This document shows positions 34,040-42,659 of a stretch of DNA of 64,000 nucleotides, one piece after another (position 1 is the first letter of the stretch; each line of letters opens with the position of its first letter). A program made the translations under genes and the position numbers. Under the pieces are notes generated by a model. The model saw only the letters and a list, made by a program, of their open reading frames with translations. It was not told where the DNA came from and did not search any database. This DNA is from Roseinatronobacter domitianus. Its GTDB lineage: Bacteria; Pseudomonadota; Alphaproteobacteria; Rhodobacterales; Rhodobacteraceae. The DNA is taken from positions 20,118 through 84,117 of the forward strand of contig NZ_JALZWP010000012.1 of assembly GCF_023336755.1 (NCBI RefSeq), written 5' to 3'.

Positions 34040-34813
34040 TCAGGGCGCGCCCTGAATACGAATGTCATAAGAAATGTTCTGGACCGCATCCCCTCCGGGA
34101 GTGTCAGGATTGGTGTAGAATGCCCGAAATTCTATTCGGTGATCGCCCGGGGACAGGGGGGCTAACATGACCCAGAATCCATCTGTGGCGCTCGGATAGA
34201 ACGGCCTCGGCTCCACGGCCGACGGCGCCCGTCCAGCGAGATCGAAACAGGTCTCTGGCGCGATCCGGGTCCGCTTGAGATCGGGGATCCTAACCCCATC
34301 GACCTCGACCATGAGATGGACGTACCGATCATTATTCTGTGTGGCTTCAGCGCGCACCTCCTCGCAGGTGCGGGTCTGCCCTGGCATCGTCGTGACGACG
34401 GTATTGATGATCGGGAAGAAGATGAAACGCCCAGCCGGAACGACGCAGGCCCGGCGGATCCGTGCCGAGCCGAACCCGCCCGCCAGATACCAGACTGGTC
34501 CGCCCTGATTCACGCCACATAGGCGGCCGTTATCATCCCGGATCGGGCTCTGATCTGTGGGCATGGAGAAGGCCCACTGCCACCAGTCCTGCGCATACCA
34601 GGCGAGGTATTGGCCTGCGACGAGGTTACCCGGTGTGAGCGTTAGGTCAGCCGGATCGGCCCCCGCCGCACCGGCGATGCTGGTCAGGCACAGGATCCGG
34701 AGCGCTCGTGAAAGCGCCGTGAGGGCCTCCACTGTCGTGGCAGAGAGGCCCTTTCCATTCCCTGGGTGGTGCGCGACTATTGCCGCGCCATCAGGATCCG
34801 GAGTGCGTAGCAT
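34040..34813 (-). CDS. Exported hypothetical protein
   Basis: About 257 residues from the ATG at 34813; a GTG at 34732 would place the signal peptide (LSRALRILCLTSIAGAAGAD) at the very N-terminus and is a real alternative. The frame extends to 34969 over the neighbour and is not used. The mature part has WYAQDWWQWAFSMP, several cysteines and ISYDIRIQG near the end, an all-beta secreted pattern; no family recognised. Its ATG is only 1 nt from the divergent DUF192 start, which makes the alternative start more likely. Confidence 0.6.
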   Translation of the reverse strand: MLRTPDPDGAAIVAHHPGNGKGLSATTVEALTALSRALRILCLTSIAGAAGADPADLTLTPGNLVAGQYLAWYAQDWWQWAFSMPTDQSPIRDDNGRLCGVNQGGPVWYLAGGFGSARIRRACVVPAGRFIFFPIINTVVTTMPGQTRTCEEVRAEATQNNDRYVHLMVEVDGVRIPDLKRTRIAPETCFDLAGRAPSAVEPRPFYPSATDGFWVMLAPLSPGDHRIEFRAFYTNPDTPGGDAVQNISYDIRIQGAP

Positions 34814-34814
34814 A

Positions 34815-35309
34815 ATGATCACAGACCTTTTTCGCAGGGCGGTTCTGACCGCCGTCATCGTAAGCGCCGCGCCTACTTTCGCCAGCGCCGATACGCCGAC
34901 CTGTAATGTGACATCTCTCGCGATCGAAACCCAGCAGGGTGAGATCCCTATTACCGTCGAAGTCGCCACGACGCCCGAGACACGCGAGATCGGACTGATG
35001 AACCGGACCGACCTTGCTCCGGACGCGGGGATGCTGTTCGTCTATCCTCCGGGCAGGGCGATCGCCCTCTGGATGAAGAACACGCTCATCCCGTTAGATA
35101 TGCTGTTCATCGACGACACTGGGATTATTCGGTTTATCAAACATGACGCACAGCCGCATGAGCTCACCCCGGTTCCGGGTCCGAACGGGATCGCTGCTCG
35201 GGCGGCCCTTGAGCTGAACGGTGGTCGTTCAGCGGAGCTGGGGATTGAGGTTGGTGACCGGATCCCCCCAATCTGGGCCGAAGTTAACCTAGGCTGCGAA
35301 GGCGAGTGA
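34815..35309 (+). CDS. DUF192 family protein, exported
   Basis: A 164-residue protein with a signal peptide (about residues 1-24, cleavage after FASA). Residues ~30-160 are a DUF192 domain: TPETREIGLMNRTDL, GMLFVYPPGRAIALWMKNTL, IPLDMLFID and ARAALELNGGRSAELGI, ending in GDRI. DUF192 is a compact beta fold of unknown function, often periplasmic in proteobacteria. It is the intact counterpart of the truncated copy at 25593. Codon use fits the host. Confidence 0.88.
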   Translation: MITDLFRRAVLTAVIVSAAPTFASADTPTCNVTSLAIETQQGEIPITVEVATTPETREIGLMNRTDLAPDAGMLFVYPPGRAIALWMKNTLIPLDMLFIDDTGIIRFIKHDAQPHELTPVPGPNGIAARAALELNGGRSAELGIEVGDRIPPIWAEVNLGCEGE

Positions 35310-35346
35310 GGTCCATATCGGCGGATGCTGGAGCCGCCTCAGGCGA

Positions 35347-35709
35347 TCATGCAATCCCGAGGTTTTCCACCCGCAGGAGGTCTGCGACCTGCTTCAGGCT
35401 GGTCAGGTCACTGATTGCGGAAGACCCAAGAGAGAGATCATCCATATCCACTTCATGGCTCTCCTCAGTCAGACGGGCTTCCATCTCAGTGAGATAGGTT
35501 AACATCACCTCTCGCGGAAACATCTGACGCACGCGCGTGACGAAGGAGGGGAGCTGCGCGGCGAATGCGGGCTGCCCTCTGGTGGCCGAGACGAAATGTA
35601 GGAGTTTCTCTCCGACCAGATAGTCAAGTGCGGCGCGTTCCCCGTATCGGGACAGGATTGTGGCTGTGGCCTCGCACTGATCGCGCCAGACCTCTTCGAA
35701 TTTCACCAT
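35347..35709 (-). CDS. Hypothetical protein
   Basis: A 120-residue soluble helical protein (RDQCEATATILSRYGERAAL, then FVTRVRQMF and LTYLTEMEARL). No family recognised. The acidic ESHEVDMDDLSLG region near the C-terminus may be flexible. It diverges from the HEAT-like gene at 35849; the 139-nt gap between them is AT-rich and may hold both promoters. Length, frame and codon use support a real gene. Confidence 0.55.
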   Translation of the reverse strand: MVKFEEVWRDQCEATATILSRYGERAALDYLVGEKLLHFVSATRGQPAFAAQLPSFVTRVRQMFPREVMLTYLTEMEARLTEESHEVDMDDLSLGSSAISDLTSLKQVADLLRVENLGIA

Positions 35710-35848
35710 GATCGTTGATCTCCTGTTGCCCTTGGTTAACCGTCCAAGCCTTCGTTGACGCGATTAAAAAGAAATTTTCAGGGGTTTCCAAGTAGACACA
35801 TGTGTTCCCTGTGTGTTCTTTTGATGCCGATGCGGCTGAGGACATGAC

Positions 35849-36661
35849 ATGCCCCGCCCGGACCCAAGACAACTCGATCTATTTAGCATACCGATAAGAG
35901 CCCCATCTCAAGCGGTTACCCATGTTGCGGAGGCGGCCGTTCCATTCAGATCGATTGATCCGGATGACCTTGATGACGGAAAACTCCTCGAGGCGTTTCG
36001 GACCTCGACACTGACCGATACGGTATTTCTGGCTGAAGCGATCGTGCGTCGGCAGCCAACAGGTTGGCAATATGCCGCCATGCATGTCTGGAACCGGTTT
36101 TTCGGATTTGAACATGGTGGCACTTTGCCAGAGCAGCGCGCCGTGCTGGGTCTCGTACGAGATCTTCTGGGGCGACCGGTCTTGACGGAAATCCTGCGTC
36201 GGGGTGGTATTCCCGAAAGCCTAAACGGGGGCCTCCTGCAGGCCGCCGCCGCTTGCGACCATCCTCTGCCTGCGGATCTGGTCCGATCTGGGCTTCTTTC
36301 CAGAGATGAGGCGCTGCGGGAAGCTGCGCTGCGGATGGCCATCTCCTCCGGGGTGGAGCCGCTTGAGCTTCACACCCTTCTCACGGACCGGCAGATCGCA
36401 GTGCGGGATCTGGCGGCGATCGTGCTTGCCGAGGTGGGTGATCCGGAATCGCGCGGGTCGCTCTTTCTCAATTTGAAGGCGAGACCCTCAGAAAGAGGCT
36501 TGGACGCGCTGGCCCTGTTCATGGACGAGGATGCGATCATTCAACTCGGTCAGCTTGCACGCGCGCATCCGAAGTGGGTTGGGCACATCCGGGGGCTGAT
36601 CGAAGACTCCGCGCATCCCAAGGCACCGTCGATCATCGCAACACTGCCTATCGCGGTCTAG
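35849..36661 (+). CDS. Hypothetical protein with HEAT-like helices
   Basis: A 270-residue protein from the ATG at 35849 with GAGGA upstream. It has no membrane segment. Residues ~95-250 are regular helical pairs (RDEALREAALRMAISSGVEP, RDLAAIVLAEVGDPESRGSL) with spacing like HEAT/ARM repeats, a protein-binding scaffold. The N-terminus starts MPRPDPRQLDLFSIPI, a peptide type (QxDLF) that in other proteins can bind the sliding clamp; this is only suggestive. Function unknown. Confidence 0.6.
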   Translation: MPRPDPRQLDLFSIPIRAPSQAVTHVAEAAVPFRSIDPDDLDDGKLLEAFRTSTLTDTVFLAEAIVRRQPTGWQYAAMHVWNRFFGFEHGGTLPEQRAVLGLVRDLLGRPVLTEILRRGGIPESLNGGLLQAAAACDHPLPADLVRSGLLSRDEALREAALRMAISSGVEPLELHTLLTDRQIAVRDLAAIVLAEVGDPESRGSLFLNLKARPSERGLDALALFMDEDAIIQLGQLARAHPKWVGHIRGLIEDSAHPKAPSIIATLPIAV

Positions 36662-36924
36662 AGGGGTGTCAAACCTACCCCACCGGTCGCCAGTAGGGAA
36701 AGTTTGACACCGTGGATAAGGGTTAATCTTAACAATGGGATACGAGGTTAAGGTGCGTGCGCCGAATGCGCATAAAGCGCAATTTGCGCCGTCTCCTGCC
36801 GCGGCTCATCGCAGTCTGCCCTGTGTCGGTCGACCAGGGACGCCTGTTGATCACAATACCGAAGAAGCGCGTTCCAGTCGCGGCCCAAGAAGTACCGCCA
36901 CCATCCTGCCCTGCCTCCAGATGA
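36662..36924. other. Gene-free DNA with a 9-bp hairpin
   Basis: GTGTCAAAC (36666-36674) and its exact complement GTTTGACAC (36702-36710) flank a 27-nt loop just after the HEAT-like gene. It could act as a terminator or protein-binding site. The rest of the stretch, between convergent genes, shows nothing recognisable. Confidence 0.4.
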
Positions 36925-37221
36925 TTAAAATCCCTGAAAAACCATATCCACCGCCCGTGTGATCTCGTCCTGGTGTCCCGACAGGTCACCCACCGCAGGC
37001 CCGAGCGCCGAGGCGCGCACCGCCGCCATGGACTGGACGATCAACACGAATTTCTCGTCATCCAGCGTGATGACCGGGTTGAGGTGTCTGGCGGGCGGGG
37101 GGCTTTGACCCACCGGCACAAGCGGGGCGACAACCCGCGTATCGGCCCAGTCCAGAAAATCACTTTGCAGGTTCACCACCCGGCCACCGCCAGGCAGGGC
37201 GTGCAGGCTGAACCGCGCCAT
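36925..37221 (-). CDS. ccdB: CcdB-type toxin
   Basis: A 98-residue protein of the CcdB/MazF fold: MARFSLHALPGGGRVVNLQS, APLVPVGQSPPPARHLNPVI and SMAAVRASALG are conserved CcdB positions. CcdB poisons DNA gyrase. The C-terminus ends VFQGF, where F-plasmid CcdB has WGI, the tip that contacts gyrase; relatives vary here, so activity is uncertain but likely. Its ATG shares one base with the ccdA stop, so the two are translated together. Confidence 0.85.
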   Translation of the reverse strand: MARFSLHALPGGGRVVNLQSDFLDWADTRVVAPLVPVGQSPPPARHLNPVITLDDEKFVLIVQSMAAVRASALGPAVGDLSGHQDEITRAVDMVFQGF

Positions 37222-37442
37222 CAGAACTGCCGGTATTTTTCAAGTGGCAGGCCGTTCTGCTCGATCCAGGCGTTGTAGCCTTCCAGCGCCGCGCGGTTTT
37301 CTTCCAGCCATTTCGCGGCCTTCTCTTTGCGTACAGCCTCGCGCAGGCTGGCCTCGAAGGTCGCGGAGAGGTTGATGTTCAACCCGCGGGCTTCATCCAG
37401 AAGCACCGGGTCGACGGTTAGGTTGGTTGCGCGCTTGTTCAT
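37221..37442 (-). CDS. ccdA: CcdA-type antitoxin
   Basis: A 73-residue protein from the ATG at 37440-37442, preceded by AGGAGG; the frame extends upstream to 37472 without such a site. NLTVDPVLLDEARGLNINLS is the ribbon-helix-helix DNA-binding start and KWLEENRAALEGYNAWIEQN the toxin-binding tail, both typical of CcdA. It binds and blocks CcdB and represses the operon. Confidence 0.88.
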   Translation of the reverse strand: MNKRATNLTVDPVLLDEARGLNINLSATFEASLREAVRKEKAAKWLEENRAALEGYNAWIEQNGLPLEKYRQF

Positions 37443-37463
37443 GCATGCCTCCTGCGGAGTTGT

Positions 37464-37473
37464 AATGCGCATT
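37464..37473. promoter_or_regulatory. Palindrome upstream of ccdA
   Basis: AATGCGCATT is a perfect 10-bp palindrome 22 nt before the ccdA start, within a wider near-symmetric stretch (37461-37480). A CcdA or CcdAB operator overlapping the promoter is the likely role, since these operons are autoregulated. Confidence 0.4.
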
Positions 37474-37559
37474 CATAACACACATTCGGGCTCTGGCAAA
37501 GCTATGGCACCGGCGAACAGCCTGCGCTGCTCATCGCGGTCTACCCTGTGTAGCCCGCA

Positions 37560-38023
37560 TTACCGGGCGGCATCTCGGGTCTGCCAAGCTGGCGCTTCCG
37601 GATCTGATCCAAGCATGGAAAGTGTCGCTGGATCCAACACCCCGTCACACCACCGGTCAAGCGCCACCCGAAACAGTGGATCCTCGGGGTCGACCATCGC
37701 AAACAAGGTCATCGACGACCGGAACTTCAGGTCGTCAGGCGAGCCGAGGATTTCGTGTAGTGAGCAGTCCCGCAGCGGTATGATCGCTTCCACGCAGTCC
37801 TTCAGACGCGGACCTAGGACAGGATGGATGAGATATTCACGCGCCTCTGTCCCGGAGGTGATGCCGTAGCGTTCCGCCATGGCTGACCTGCCGAGCCCGC
37901 TAGTTGCGGAAAGATGAACCACATCCAGTGGGTCCGCTTCCGTCCCGCGCGCAGTTCAGCGAGAGCCGTGCTGTAGACCCCGTCTTGTGCAGACAGAAAC
38001 CGCTCGAGACCGTCCATCCTCAT
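37560..38023 (-). pseudogene. Frameshifted DUF1810 gene
   Basis: Residues from the start at 38023 (MRMDGLERFLSAQDGVYSTA, then THWMWFIFPQLAG) and a second frame (GLGRSAMAERYGI through DPATLSMLG, ending 37560) together make one DUF1810 protein. The join is near 37885-37895, where one base appears to be missing. DUF1810 is an uncharacterised cytoplasmic family of ~140 residues. The gene is probably inactive unless the break is a sequencing error. Confidence 0.8.
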
Positions 38024-38032
38024 ACCTCTCGC

Positions 38033-40249
38033 TTACCCTGATATTCGTCGCTGTGCGGCGTCATTATGCGCGGGATCTCGTAACCATTCATCGAGCTTCG
38101 ACCAGCGCCGCCGCCCAGACACGTTCTTCACGGCAATCGCTACGGCTTTCTTCTGACCGACCAGGACCACCAGCTTTTTCCCGCGTGTCACCCCGGTGTA
38201 GATCAGGTTCCGCTGGAGCATCGTGTAGTGCTGGGTCATCACCGGGATGACCACGGCGGGGTATTCCGAGCCCTGGCTCTTGTGGATCGTCGCCGCGTAG
38301 GCTGGCACCAGCGTGTCGAGTTCCCCGAAAACGAAGGTGAGGGTTCGCCCGTCAAAGTTCACTGCGAGCTCGCCCTCATCCAGATCGACATCCTCGACCG
38401 TGCCGATGTCCCCGTTGTAGACGTCCTTGTCGTAGTCGTTCTCGATCTGCATGACCTTGTCGCCGGGGGCGAAGGTCCAACCGAACCGCTCGATCTTCTT
38501 CTCACCTGCCGGGTTCAGCGCGGCTTGCAGCTCGATGTTGAGGGACCGGGCCCCGACGCCGCCCCGGTTCATCGGACAGAGGACCTGGATGTCCCGGATC
38601 GGGTCGAAACCGAACCGGTGCGGGATGCGCCTGGAGACCAGCTCGACGATCCGGCACTCCGCCTGGTCCGGGTCCGCGGCGGGTACGAAGTAGAAATCAG
38701 CCTCACCGTCCGGTGGGGCGAGGTCGGGCATGCGCCCGGCGTTGATCGCGTGCGCCGTCGTGATGATCTTGCTCTCCGCCGCCTGCCGGAACACCTCGGT
38801 CAAGCGCACCACCGGCACGACGCCCGAGCTGATGACGTCAGCGAGCACCTGGCCGGGCCCCACCGAGGGGAGCTGGTCGATGTCACCGACGATGAGGAGG
38901 GCGGCGTGATCCGGGACCGCCTTGAGCAGGGACTGCATCAGCATCACGTCCACCATCGAACTCTCGTCCACGACGAGCAGATCACAGTCCAGCGGGTTCT
39001 CGAGGTCCCGTTTGAACCTGAACGCCTTGGGATCGAACTCGAGAAGCCGGTGGATCGTCTTGGCCTCCCGCTCGGTCGCTTCCGTCATCCGCTTGGCGGC
39101 CCGGCCGGTCGGGGCGCAGAGGAGCAGGTTCACCCGCTTCGCCGCCAGGATACGCAGGATCGAGTTGACGATGGTCGTCTTGCCGACGCCCGGCCCGCCC
39201 GTGATCACCGTGACCTTTGAGCGGAGCGCGAGCCGGACCGCCTCAGCCTGGCTCTCCGCGAGGCTGAGGCCCGTCTTCTGCTCGATCCAGGGCAGCGCCT
39301 TCTCGGCGTCGATCTCGGGCCAGGGGAGGGGGCCGGATCGGATCCTCTGGATCTGCTCCGCGATCCCGCGCTCGGCGAGGTACAGCCCGGTCAGGAAGAC
39401 GCACTCCGCATCGCCCACCCGGTCCGGAGTGACCGTCTCCTCCGCGATCTCCTCGGCCAGGGCCCCCTCGATGAGCGGGGGTGGGACCTCCAGGAGCTTT
39501 TCGGCCAGGCTGATCAGGGCCTTTCGCGGCAGGCCGCAGTGCCCGTCCCCCATCGCCTCGGTCAGTGCAAAGGAGATCCCGGCCCGGACCCGGATCATCG
39601 CGGTCTTCTCGATCCCAAGCTTCTCGGCGATCAGGTCGGCGGTCCGGAACCCGATCCCCCGAATATCCTTGGCGAGCCGGTAGGGGTTCTCGCTCATCAC
39701 CTGGACCGCGTCGGTCCCATAGGTCTTGAAGATCCGCACGGCCCGGGCCGTGCCAACCCCGTGCTGGTGCAGGAACACCATGATCTCCCGGATCACCTTC
39801 TGATCGGCCCACCCGGAGGTGATCTTGTCGGCCCGCTTGGGGCCGATCCCGTCCACCTCGCGCAGACGGTCTGGGTCCGCCTCGATCACGTCGAAGACGT
39901 CCTTGCCGAACATCTTCACCAGTCTCTTGGCGTAGACTGGCCCGATCCCTTTGATCATGCCCGAGCCGAGGTATTTCTCGATCCCGTCAAGGCTGGAGGG
40001 GGCGGAGGTCTTCAGGAAGTGGGCCTTGAACTGGAGCCCGTGGGTCCGGTCGTTGACCCAGGTCCCCGATGCGGTGACCCACTCCCCGGCGGAGATCATC
40101 GCCGCGTGTCCGACGGTGGTCACCAGGTCCCGGTGCCCCCGCGCCTTGACCCGCAGGACGCAGAACCCGCTCTCCTCGCTGTGGAAGGTGACCCGCTCCA
40201 CAAGCCCGGCGAGGACCTCGGTCGTGCTGTCAGGCCCTGCGCCGGTCAT
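38033..40249 (-). CDS. recD2: RecD2-type DNA helicase
   Basis: A 738-residue superfamily 1B helicase. The N-terminal ~200 residues have an OB-like domain and helix-hairpin-helix repeats (IKGIGPVYAKRLVK, VDGIGPKRADKI) found in RecD2 but not in RecBCD RecD. Walker A is GGPGVGKTT (about residue 349), Walker B VVDESSMVD (about 430), and VPAYAATIHKSQGSEYPAVV and VYTGVTRGKK-like motifs close the C-terminal core. It unwinds DNA 5' to 3' and helps genome stability. Its start lies 3 nt after a serine recombinase gene, so the two are probably cotranscribed. Confidence 0.93.
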   Translation of the reverse strand: MTGAGPDSTTEVLAGLVERVTFHSEESGFCVLRVKARGHRDLVTTVGHAAMISAGEWVTASGTWVNDRTHGLQFKAHFLKTSAPSSLDGIEKYLGSGMIKGIGPVYAKRLVKMFGKDVFDVIEADPDRLREVDGIGPKRADKITSGWADQKVIREIMVFLHQHGVGTARAVRIFKTYGTDAVQVMSENPYRLAKDIRGIGFRTADLIAEKLGIEKTAMIRVRAGISFALTEAMGDGHCGLPRKALISLAEKLLEVPPPLIEGALAEEIAEETVTPDRVGDAECVFLTGLYLAERGIAEQIQRIRSGPLPWPEIDAEKALPWIEQKTGLSLAESQAEAVRLALRSKVTVITGGPGVGKTTIVNSILRILAAKRVNLLLCAPTGRAAKRMTEATEREAKTIHRLLEFDPKAFRFKRDLENPLDCDLLVVDESSMVDVMLMQSLLKAVPDHAALLIVGDIDQLPSVGPGQVLADVISSGVVPVVRLTEVFRQAAESKIITTAHAINAGRMPDLAPPDGEADFYFVPAADPDQAECRIVELVSRRIPHRFGFDPIRDIQVLCPMNRGGVGARSLNIELQAALNPAGEKKIERFGWTFAPGDKVMQIENDYDKDVYNGDIGTVEDVDLDEGELAVNFDGRTLTFVFGELDTLVPAYAATIHKSQGSEYPAVVIPVMTQHYTMLQRNLIYTGVTRGKKLVVLVGQKKAVAIAVKNVSGRRRWSKLDEWLRDPAHNDAAQRRISG

Positions 40250-40252
40250 CGC

Positions 40253-40795
40253 TCACACCACGCGCCGGATCGTCTTATCGCTGACATTAAACAGCGCGGC
40301 GATCTCCGGGATGGGTCGGCGCTCCTCGTCGCGCATGCGCTTCACCTCAGCCTTTTGGGCGGGCGATAGTGCAGGGGGCCTCCCCCCGACCCGGCCCCGT
40401 TTCCGGGCCGCCTCCAGACCCTCCTTCGTCCTCTCGACGATCCGTTCCCGTTCGAACTGCGCGATTGATGCGAAAACGTGAAACACCAACCGCCCGGCCG
40501 GGGTGGTGGTGTCGATATCTTCCCCGAGGGACCGGAACCCTGCGCCGCGCGCCTGGATCAGGTCGACGATTTCGAGCAAGTCCTTCAGGCTCCGGGCGAG
40601 ACGGTCGTATTTCGTGACAACGACCACGTCACCTGATCGGAGCTCAGAGAGGAGCCGGTCCAGCTCGGGCCGGGCCCGGGCGGTCCCGGTGATCGTGTCT
40701 GCGAAAACCCGTTCCGCCCCGGCGGCCGCGAGGGCATCGCGTTGGCCGTCGAGGTTCTGGTCCCGGGTCGAGACCCGGGCATACCCTAAAATCAT
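40253..40795 (-). CDS. Serine recombinase (resolvase/invertase)
   Basis: A 180-residue protein from the Met at 40795 (or 40801). The start MILGYARVSTRDQNLDGQ contains the catalytic Ser; KYDRLARSLKDLLEI and FERERIVERTKEGLEAARKR complete the domain, and RPIPEIAALFNVSDKTIRRV is the C-terminal HTH. It stops 3 nt before recD2. It is probably a plasmid multimer resolvase. It is a different gene from the tniR and tnpR resolvases in this window, though of the same family. Confidence 0.88.
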   Translation of the reverse strand: MILGYARVSTRDQNLDGQRDALAAAGAERVFADTITGTARARPELDRLLSELRSGDVVVVTKYDRLARSLKDLLEIVDLIQARGAGFRSLGEDIDTTTPAGRLVFHVFASIAQFERERIVERTKEGLEAARKRGRVGGRPPALSPAQKAEVKRMRDEERRPIPEIAALFNVSDKTIRRVV

Positions 40796-40801
40796 GGACA
40801 A

Positions 40802-41116
40802 AATCCTCCCAAAACCTGATTGGTTTTGTCAGGGGGTTTAGTCCAGGTCAACCCGTTGAAATCAGGTAGGGCAGGGGAGGGCGGTCAAAAACGACCGTTT
40901 TTGGCAAATCCACTGGCTGCATAGTGATCAACACTTATCGTGTATCAGCAACAACTGTTTCATTGAAAACGGCAGGTCTGCCTGATCGTAAGACGCCAGT
41001 CAGGGCAAAAAGTGCTTGCCTAACGGACGGATTTCAGAGATCTATACGCAATATGAAGCTCGACGTCGGAAATGTTCGTCTATAGATGGGACAAATACGT
41101 ATAAGGAAATAGCGAT
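40802..41116. other. Gene-free DNA upstream of the recombinase, with a hairpin
   Basis: CAAAAAC (40886-40892) and GTTTTTG (40897-40903) pair around a GACC loop about 90 nt upstream of the recombinase start; this could be part of a res-type site. The stretch becomes AT-rich towards 41116, where the ribosome site AAGGAA precedes the next gene. No gene is seen. Confidence 0.4.
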
Positions 41117-41854
41117 TTGAAAAATTTTTTATTCCTATTGATGGCCCCATTCGCTGTAATTTCAACTCCTTCTCAGGCTTTTTTTATTCCAAGCACATCA
41201 AGCACATATGGTGGCGAAGTGTGCCAATTTGAAATTCAGCGCGACAATTTAACCCTAAGTTCAGGATTCGTGCCTAGGCAAGATCGTATACGTGCATTAA
41301 TCGAAATAGAGCAGTCTGACGGGGTGAGCCGTTTTATATATTTTAAATTAGATTCGGAAATCGTAGGAGAATCTATAATTCTAGGAGATTTTATAATAGA
41401 TGGGATAGGCGTCCAGGAAGATCATTTTCGGAGCGCCACTTTTATTGATCCTGAAATGGCTTTTATTCCGAACGCGGGCCAGGAGTTTACCGTTTTAATG
41501 GAATCGCCAAGCGATCCTGGCCTAGGTCGTGTGCGTTTTGACGGCTCAGCCCGCAACGGCGACCACGCACATGGCCAATCAGATGGCGTGGTGCTATTTC
41601 AAGCCTATAACTATTCCGACGTTGATGGAGAGCTGAATCCGTATCGTTGGTTTCATGAGCATCTTTTAGACGGCGGACAGGTCTCTATTGCCGTAGGGCT
41701 TTGGCCAATTGAAGCGGGAAATCTGACAATATTCAGACGTTTTGAAGTCTCAGGAAACGGATTTTCAGAAATACTTAGCGTAGCAAGGGATGAGATATGG
41801 CAAATAAAAAACGACCCTACAAACTCTGAAAATTGTTCTCCGCTCGAGGGATAA
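41117..41854 (+). CDS. Secreted hypothetical protein, AT-rich
   Basis: A 245-residue protein with a TTG start, 9 nt after AAGGAA, and a clear signal peptide (KNFLFLLMAPFAVISTPSQA, cleavage after SQA). The mature part is beta-rich with few cysteines (VCQFEIQ near the start and ENCSPLEG at the end, which may form one disulfide). No family recognised. It and the next gene are much more AT-rich than the surrounding DNA, implying joint acquisition. It lies 31 nt upstream of the phosphatase gene, probably in one transcript. Confidence 0.65.
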   Translation: MKNFLFLLMAPFAVISTPSQAFFIPSTSSTYGGEVCQFEIQRDNLTLSSGFVPRQDRIRALIEIEQSDGVSRFIYFKLDSEIVGESIILGDFIIDGIGVQEDHFRSATFIDPEMAFIPNAGQEFTVLMESPSDPGLGRVRFDGSARNGDHAHGQSDGVVLFQAYNYSDVDGELNPYRWFHEHLLDGGQVSIAVGLWPIEAGNLTIFRRFEVSGNGFSEILSVARDEIWQIKNDPTNSENCSPLEG

Positions 41855-41885
41855 CAGGAAAATCGTATATAACGTGGTGTCCTCA

Positions 41886-42659
41886 ATGGCACGCCTTTCA
41901 GCTTGTTTTTTATTTTTGGTGTTTTGGACAAGCGTAACAGACGCGCAAAGCACTAGTTTTCCAGATGCGCTTTGGTCTTCGGACCTGATTGCGCGTGCTG
42001 AAATGCCTTTAAGTTCCATTATGCAAGGGCAGCACATTCTTCTACCGGACCCGCCGCTCCAAGGAAGTGAAGAGGAGAGTTACGAACTCAGCCGCCTTCT
42101 GATGATGCAAGACACACTACGAAGTCAGAGTAGGATAGCTCAAATCATTGAAGAGCATACGGCCCCCGATATACTTGATTTTTTAGTATCTCGCGGTGTG
42201 ATTCCATTTGAAATCGATGCTCCAGTTCTTTGGGAAGTTCTAAGGCATGGCTTGTATGATATCGAAATTATCACTATCAGGGAAAAGCTTCGCTTCAACA
42301 GACCGCGCCCATCCCAAATTCAAGAAAATATTGAAACAGCAGTGCCAAATCCACCGCACGCAGCTTATCCGTCTGGTCATGCGAGCCAGGCAGAATTCGT
42401 CTCACAAGTCCTTCGGCGCTTAGTCCCAGTTTGCGAGTACACATATCGGCGTTTTGCGTCAGAGATCGCGTTTAACAGAGAAATTGCGGGCGTTCACTAT
42501 CCCTCCGATAGTGTGGCGGGCTTCTTGTTAGCTTCTCGCTATACAGAGATTCTCGAACAAAGCGAATTTTGGGCTTTGTATCGTGACGATGCTCGCCGAG
42601 AGCTCTGGTTGTATGTTAGGTCAAATACTTGCGCAGTGAACAATGGAGCAGAAGATTAA
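41886..42659 (+). CDS. PAP2-superfamily (class A-like acid) phosphatase, exported
   Basis: A 257-residue protein from the ATG at 41886 (GTG at 41874 possible), with a signal peptide ending near TDAQS. The three phosphatase motifs are visible: KLRFNRPRPSQ (KX6RPxx type), AYPSGHASQA (PSGH) and REIAGVHYPSDSVAG (SR/x..HxxxD, with GVHYPSD). This is the vanadate-dependent/PAP2 fold of periplasmic acid phosphatases. Substrate is unknown. AT-rich, and paired with the secreted gene upstream. Confidence 0.85.
   Translation: MARLSACFLFLVFWTSVTDAQSTSFPDALWSSDLIARAEMPLSSIMQGQHILLPDPPLQGSEEESYELSRLLMMQDTLRSQSRIAQIIEEHTAPDILDFLVSRGVIPFEIDAPVLWEVLRHGLYDIEIITIREKLRFNRPRPSQIQENIETAVPNPPHAAYPSGHASQAEFVSQVLRRLVPVCEYTYRRFASEIAFNREIAGVHYPSDSVAGFLLASRYTEILEQSEFWALYRDDARRELWLYVRSNTCAVNNGAED

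Noticed and set aside
38228..40369. Long plus-strand frames opposite recD2
   Set aside because: Shadow frames of a high-GC gene; no family features, and recD2 motifs are complete.
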